From NCBI GenBank assembly GCA_016215305.1, contig JACRKI010000120.1, positions 1 through 10,049 on the forward strand: a stretch of 10,049 nucleotides of DNA, read 5' to 3'. Under the pieces are notes generated by a model that was not told the origin of the DNA, searched no databases, and worked only from the letters and a program-made list of their open reading frames with translations. Source of the DNA: Candidatus Woesearchaeota archaeon. GTDB lineage: Archaea; Nanobdellota; Nanobdellia; Woesearchaeales; DSVV01. Each line of letters starts with the position of its first letter. Within the stretch, counting starts at the first letter, position 1. Position numbers and translations under genes: made by a program. Shown here piece by piece: positions 6,039 to 10,049 of the stretch.

Positions 6039-9000
6039 ATGACAAATCCTGTGCCAAATTATTCTTTTCAAACAGTCGAAACTGACATGATGGACTTCTG
6101 GAAAAAGAACTCTATCTATCCTAAAGCAAAAACAAAAAACAAACACGGCAAACCATGGTACTTCCTCGATGGACCACCATATACTTCCGGCAAAATTCAC
6201 ATCGGCACTGCATGGAACAAATCTTTGAAAGATATGATGCTCCGCTACAAACGCATGCGCGGATTTCACGTCTGGGATCGGGCAGGATACGACATGCACG
6301 GCCTTCCGACAGAAAACAAAGTGCAGGCTGGCTTGAACATAAAATCCAAAGAAGAGATTGAACAATATGGCGTGGACAAATTTGTTCAACAATGCGAGGA
6401 ATTCTCTGTCAAACACATGAAGCTGATGAACGAGGAATTTAAGCGCCTCGGTGTTTGGATGGATTTTGACAATCCCTACATGCCCATCACCCAGGAATTT
6501 ATCGAGGGCGAATGGTGGCTCATTAAAACCGCGCACGAAAAAGGCAGATTGTATGAAGGCGCAAGACCAATGACCTGGTGCGCAAGCTGTGAAACCGCTG
6601 TCGCGAAACACGAACTTGAATATGAATCAATAAAAGATATTTCCATTTACGTTAAATTTCCAGTGGAAGGAGAAGAAAAAACTTTTTTTATTATCTGGAC
6701 CACAACGCCGTGGACCATTCCATTTAATCTCGCAATCATGGCGCATCCTGAGTTTATGTACGTCAAAGCGCACGTCGAGGGAGAAACATGGATTGTGGCA
6801 AAAGATCTCGCGCAGTCATTTATCGAAGGGGTTTGCCAAAAAACATTCACTATTGTTGAAGAATTTTCCGGCAAAAAACTTGAAGGCATGCATTATGTCC
6901 ATCCGTTCCACAAAGACATTCCTCACTTCGCGGAATTGAAACTTGAAGCAAAAAATATGCACAGCATAGTGATGAGCAATGAATTTGTTGAACTCAGCAG
7001 CGGCACTGGTCTTGTGCACTGCGCGCCGGGATGCGGTCCTGAAGATTATGAAGTTGGAGTCAGAAATCATCTTCCCGCGTTCAACACAGTTGATGAAACT
7101 GGAAAATTTCCAAAATCAATGGGAAAATTCGCAGGACTTTTCGCAAAAACTGATGATCTGGAATGTATCAAAGCGCTTGCTGATCATGGCGCGCTTGCCG
7201 CAAAACAAAAAATCACCCACGATTATCCGCACTGCTGGCGCTGTCACAAACCAATTATTTTCAAAGCAACCAAGCAATGGTTTTTCCGCGTCGAAGATTT
7301 GAAAGAACAAATGATCGCTGATAACAAACAAATTACCTGGATGCCGGACGCAGCGTTCAACGCATTTGATTCCTGGCTGACAAATCTGCGCGACAACTCC
7401 ATCAGCAAACAGCGATTCTGGGGAACACCGCTTCCTATCTGGCGCTGTAAAAAATGCGAAAATTATATTGTGCTTGGAACAGTCGCGGAAATTGAAGAAA
7501 AGGCAAAACAAAAAGTCAAGAATTTGCATAAACCGTGGATTGATGAAATCACGATTCCCTGCAGCTGCGGCGGCGTGAAGCATCGCGTGCCTGACATTCT
7601 TGATGTCTGGGTTGACGCTGGCTGCGCAAGCTGGAACTGTCTTGATTATCCAAATAAAACAGAACACTTTGATACATATTTCCCCGCGGATTTTATTCTT
7701 GAGGGAAAAGATCAGATTCGCGGCTGGTTTAATTTATTGATGATCGCATCCACGCTGACTATGAATAAGCCAAGCTTCAAATCTGTCTATATGCACGGAT
7801 TTGTGCAGGACGCGCTCGGCAGAAAAATGTCGAAAAGTTTAGGGAATTATATTTTGCCTGAAGAAGTCATCAGCAAATATGGCGCTGATACCCTTCGCTA
7901 CTATATGATTGGCGGCGCGAATCCCGGCGTTGACATTAATTATAATTTTGAAGACATGAATTTGAAATACCGAAACCTTGGTGTTTTGTGGAACGTGCAC
8001 AAGTTTATTTTAGACATTGCGGCAACAAATGAACTGCAATTGAGACCATTGAATCCTTCGCTGAAAAAAGGACTTGATCTTGAGGAAAGATATATTCTTT
8101 CTTTGACAAACAGCACCATCAAAGAAGTGAGTGCTTGTTTTGAACAATTGCGATTGAATGAAGTTCCGCTGCTCCTTGAACATTTATTTTTGGAATTCTC
8201 AAGAACCTATATTCAAGCGATTCGCGACAAAGCCGCTGCAGGAACGCCTGAAGAAAAACAAATAGTGCTTGATGTTTCCTGCGACGTGTTTTTGAAGATT
8301 TTGAAATTGTTTGCTCCTGTTGTTCCGTTTATTGCTGAACAAATGTATCAGGATTTTAAAATGTATTTTTCATTATCTGGCGAAAGCGTGCACTTGTTTG
8401 ACTGGCCAAGTGCTGAGGAGCACTTTATTGACATACAGCTCGAGAAAGATGTGCAGATCGCGCTCGCGACTGTGCAGTCTATTCTCAACGCTCGCGAAAA
8501 GATAAAACTTGGCGTGCGCTGGCCAGTGCAGGCAGTCAAAATGGTGACTACTGACGCTGACGCGATTCACGCAATCACGCACCTGAAAGAAATTATTATG
8601 GGTCAGGCAAACGTCAAAGAGATTCAGCTGGAACAATCGTTTAAGGACGCGCAGGTTACTTTGGAACCAAACAATCGAAATCTTGGACAGGCGTTTAAAC
8701 AACTTTCGCCAAAGGTTATTGCGTATTTGCAAAGCGTTGACGCAAAGACTTTCCTTGCGGATCTTGAAGCGCATCATTTTGTTTCTGCTGTAATTGATGG
8801 ACAGCAGTTGAAAATTACGAAAGAGCATATTGTTGTCAAAATGCAAGCGCCGGAACATCTGATTTCTGGAGAATTCAAATACGGTGAGTTGTATTTGGAT
8901 GGCAGACGAACTGACGCGCTTGACGCAGAAGGATACGCACGCGAAATCATGCGGCGCATTCAGGAATTGCGCAAGACCATTGGATTGCAGCGCCGCGACC

Positions 9001-9185
9001 GCGTGCAAGTGCATATTGTTGTCGACGCTCATTTAGAAAAAGGACTTGACGCGTGGCATTCGGAGATTATGAGCAAGTGCGGCATTACTGATCTTGTTAT
9101 TTCGCAGGAAAATCTTCCTCTTCATCACAAAGCAGAAGAAGAAATTAAAGGGAAAAAGATTGTTGTGTATGCGGAGCAGGTTTGA
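6039..9185 (+). CDS. ileS: Isoleucyl-tRNA synthetase, archaeal/eukaryotic type
   Basis: This class I synthetase charges tRNA-Ile with isoleucine in the cytosol and hydrolyses mischarged valine. Its 1048 residues match full-length archaeal enzymes. In order: FLDGPPYTSGKIHIGT with the HIGH-equivalent at 54-57 (HIGT); a CxxC pair at 181/184; the CP1 editing domain (roughly 190-395) with TTTPWTIPFN near 222 and the SGTGLVHCAPG stretch near 321; a second CxxC at 399/402; a zinc-binding set C470, C473, C508, C510; the KMSKS loop at 596-600; the helical anticodon-binding domain (about 675-830); and a C-terminal domain with LYLDGRRTDALDAEGYARE (about 951-969), typical of archaeal IleRS. Nothing is missing. 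The start ATG follows an AT-rich box at archaeal TATA distance. The gene stands alone, divergent from the acyltransferase and convergent with argH. Confidence 0.98.
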   Translation: MTNPVPNYSFQTVETDMMDFWKKNSIYPKAKTKNKHGKPWYFLDGPPYTSGKIHIGTAWNKSLKDMMLRYKRMRGFHVWDRAGYDMHGLPTENKVQAGLNIKSKEEIEQYGVDKFVQQCEEFSVKHMKLMNEEFKRLGVWMDFDNPYMPITQEFIEGEWWLIKTAHEKGRLYEGARPMTWCASCETAVAKHELEYESIKDISIYVKFPVEGEEKTFFIIWTTTPWTIPFNLAIMAHPEFMYVKAHVEGETWIVAKDLAQSFIEGVCQKTFTIVEEFSGKKLEGMHYVHPFHKDIPHFAELKLEAKNMHSIVMSNEFVELSSGTGLVHCAPGCGPEDYEVGVRNHLPAFNTVDETGKFPKSMGKFAGLFAKTDDLECIKALADHGALAAKQKITHDYPHCWRCHKPIIFKATKQWFFRVEDLKEQMIADNKQITWMPDAAFNAFDSWLTNLRDNSISKQRFWGTPLPIWRCKKCENYIVLGTVAEIEEKAKQKVKNLHKPWIDEITIPCSCGGVKHRVPDILDVWVDAGCASWNCLDYPNKTEHFDTYFPADFILEGKDQIRGWFNLLMIASTLTMNKPSFKSVYMHGFVQDALGRKMSKSLGNYILPEEVISKYGADTLRYYMIGGANPGVDINYNFEDMNLKYRNLGVLWNVHKFILDIAATNELQLRPLNPSLKKGLDLEERYILSLTNSTIKEVSACFEQLRLNEVPLLLEHLFLEFSRTYIQAIRDKAAAGTPEEKQIVLDVSCDVFLKILKLFAPVVPFIAEQMYQDFKMYFSLSGESVHLFDWPSAEEHFIDIQLEKDVQIALATVQSILNAREKIKLGVRWPVQAVKMVTTDADAIHAITHLKEIIMGQANVKEIQLEQSFKDAQVTLEPNNRNLGQAFKQLSPKVIAYLQSVDAKTFLADLEAHHFVSAVIDGQQLKITKEHIVVKMQAPEHLISGEFKYGELYLDGRRTDALDAEGYAREIMRRIQELRKTIGLQRRDRVQVHIVVDAHLEKGLDAWHSEIMSKCGITDLVISQENLPLHHKAEEEIKGKKIVVYAEQV

Positions 9186-9187
9186 AG

Positions 9188-9204
9188 TTTATTTTTTATT
9201 TGTT
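9188..9204 (+). terminator. T-rich tract after ileS
   Basis: The ileS stop codon is followed at once by a T-dominated tract (T runs of three to six broken by single A or G), which is the usual form of an archaeal terminator. No hairpin is needed or seen directly before it. Confidence 0.4.
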
Positions 9205-9246
9205 TATACTATCTTCTCAATATTTCTTAAATTTTTACTTATACAT

Positions 9247-9421
9247 ACCCCAATTTTTCTTTAAGAAAATAATAAAGGAAAAATTGGGTCCCCTGAGCCA
9301 AAGCTTCTGTTTGTTCCTGTGCTCAGATTTTCTGGCTCGTGTATTTGGTCATCTGGAGAAAGCCAGACTGTGCCGAACTATCCGTGAGGCATAGTCTGGC
9401 GTGTGTTCCGTTAAGGAACAC
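9247..9421. ncRNA. Candidate structured RNA between ileS and argH
   Basis: This gene-free stretch is richer in GC than its flanks and contains consecutive stems: 9249-9259 with 9278-9288 (11 pairs), 9293-9298 with 9321-9326 (6 pairs), 9362-9374 with 9388-9400 (13 pairs, one G-U), and 9403-9409 with 9415-9421 (7 pairs, five-base loop). TCTGGC occurs at 9331-9336 and 9395-9400; either can pair with GCCAGA at 9362-9367, so two exclusive folds are possible. The 13-base stem is capped by a loop starting GA and ending TGA, which resembles an L7Ae kink-loop. The strand is uncertain: a TATA-like TTTTTTAA at 9448-9441 favours minus. It does not match tRNA, rRNA, SRP RNA or RNase P RNA as I know them. 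It may instead be only a bidirectional terminator region. Confidence 0.35.
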
Positions 9422-9440
9422 TTCTCTTTCTAAGATTATG

Positions 9441-9466
9441 TTAAAAAAGACAAAAGAAATAAAAAT
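9441..9466 (-). terminator. T-rich tracts after argH
   Basis: On the minus strand, 20 bases after the argH stop, there are three T runs of four to six bases within 26 bases, fitting an archaeal oligo-T terminator. The same bases contain the TATA-like sequence mentioned for the candidate RNA, so the two readings compete. Confidence 0.35.
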
Positions 9467-9486
9467 ATTCCTTACACTTTATTTTT

Positions 9487-10049
9487 TCAACTATACTTCT
9501 TTCCTACTTCTTTATACGCATCTCGAAATGACATCCCTTTCCTGACCAACTCGTATGCTTCCTCTGTTGCAAACAACTCCTCAGTCATCGCAGCTTTGCA
9601 CTTCTCTTCATTCATCTGCATATTCTCAACAACTATTCCCATCACTTCCAGACATTCTATTGTCATGTCACACACCGTGAATAGTGGTTCTTTTGTTAAT
9701 TGCAAATCTTTATTGTAGCCTGAAGGAAGCGTTGCCATGATTCCTTTTATTTTCATCTCTTCTGCAACTGCAACATGATACTTTGCTCTCAAGAGTTCAA
9801 GCACATCTGGATTCTTTTTCTGCGGCATAATTGAACTTCCTGTACAAATTTCAAACGAAAGATCCACAAATCCAAATTCGCTGGTGCTAAATAAAAGTAA
9901 ATCTGTCGCAAGCTTGTTGAGATCATAGAGAATCAATGTTGCAAAATGCGCAATGTCTGCTTCAAACTTTCCTCGACTCAGCTGACAATACATCGGATTT
10001 TCCATGACTTTTGCAAACTGCAAAAGGTCTGCTGTCATTTCTCTCTTTA
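9487..10049 (-). CDS. argH: Argininosuccinate lyase, C-terminal part (5' end beyond the window)
   Basis: This enzyme splits argininosuccinate into arginine and fumarate, the last step of arginine biosynthesis, as a cytosolic tetramer. The frame is open to the right edge; the internal ATG at 10038 is not a start, since family motifs begin at once and about 250-300 N-terminal residues must lie outside. Visible: DLLLFSTSEFGFVDL, the fumarase/lyase superfamily signature GSSIMPQKKNPDVLELLRAK with the flexible catalytic loop serine, and LPSGYNKDLQLTKEPLF, which is specific to ArgH rather than adenylosuccinate lyase or fumarase. The C-terminus ends MSFRDAYKEVGKKYS, as usual for the family, so the 3' end is intact. 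It converges on ileS with 301 bases between. Confidence 0.93.
   Translation of the reverse strand, partial: KREMTADLLQFAKVMENPMYCQLSRGKFEADIAHFATLILYDLNKLATDLLLFSTSEFGFVDLSFEICTGSSIMPQKKNPDVLELLRAKYHVAVAEEMKIKGIMATLPSGYNKDLQLTKEPLFTVCDMTIECLEVMGIVVENMQMNEEKCKAAMTEELFATEEAYELVRKGMSFRDAYKEVGKKYS

Noticed and set aside
6012..9032. Long antisense frames under ileS (6012-6611, 7116-7667, 8373-9032 minus).
   Set aside because: Composition-driven shadows of the ileS coding strand; no motifs, no promoter or ribosome-binding evidence.
9339..9374. Resemblance of GGAGAAAGCCAGACTGTGCC to the conserved 5' region of RNase P RNA.
   Set aside because: Only a partial match over some 20 bases; the other universally conserved RNase P RNA segments are absent and the region is too short.
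9362..9421. H/ACA or C/D box guide RNA reading of the hairpins.
   Set aside because: No pseudouridylation pocket or ACA box directly after the stem, and no C/D box pair; only the kink-loop-like cap fits.
9182..9545. Two plus-strand frames after ileS (9182-9394, 9339-9545).
   Set aside because: Their sequence comes from AT-rich DNA and hairpin arms, no family resemblance is seen, and the second runs into antisense argH.

Overview
The window looks like a piece of an archaeal genome, most likely a DPANN-type lineage such as a Woesearchaeota relative; this is inference. The evidence is an archaeal/eukaryotic-type isoleucyl-tRNA synthetase, AT-rich intergenic sequence, and several genes whose start codon lies 25-28 bases downstream of a TATA-like box with almost no leader. 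Genes inside the operon use Shine-Dalgarno sites instead. Some contents are bacterial in flavour (an ORF6N-domain protein, a PlsC-like acyltransferase, ApbE), as is common in such genomes.

Layout. The left part (1-5962) is all on the minus strand. Reading in transcription order there is a PlsC-like acyltransferase (5962-4727), then a three-gene redox cluster: ApbE flavin transferase (4597-3737), a six-helix ferric-reductase/NAD(P)H-flavin oxidoreductase fusion (3747-2434), and a small membrane-anchored Ala/Ser/Thr-rich protein (2437-2018). These three overlap by 11 and 4 bases and are probably translated together. Next come an ORF6N/PLD-like protein (1835-906) and the 5' part of a gene resembling six-hairpin glycosidases that runs off the left edge (837-1). 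Divergent from the acyltransferase, ileS occupies 6039-9185 on the plus strand. It is convergent with a truncated argH (10049-9487, minus). The 300 bases between ileS and argH hold a run of strong hairpins that may be an unrecognised structured RNA.

How the genes fit together. The redox cluster is the most coherent unit: NAD(P)H would pass electrons through FAD and two b-type hemes across the membrane, with ApbE supplying a covalently bound FMN to a partner protein. The third gene is the only candidate partner here, but it has no recognisable flavinylation motif. ileS and argH are ordinary housekeeping genes. Non-coding structure worth attention: a 46-base repeat present in two gene-to-gene gaps (1967-2012 and 4647-4692) whose seven differences are all transitions; twin palindromes inside the ORF6N gene that encode a duplicated peptide; and a possible alternative-pairing RNA at 9247-9421.
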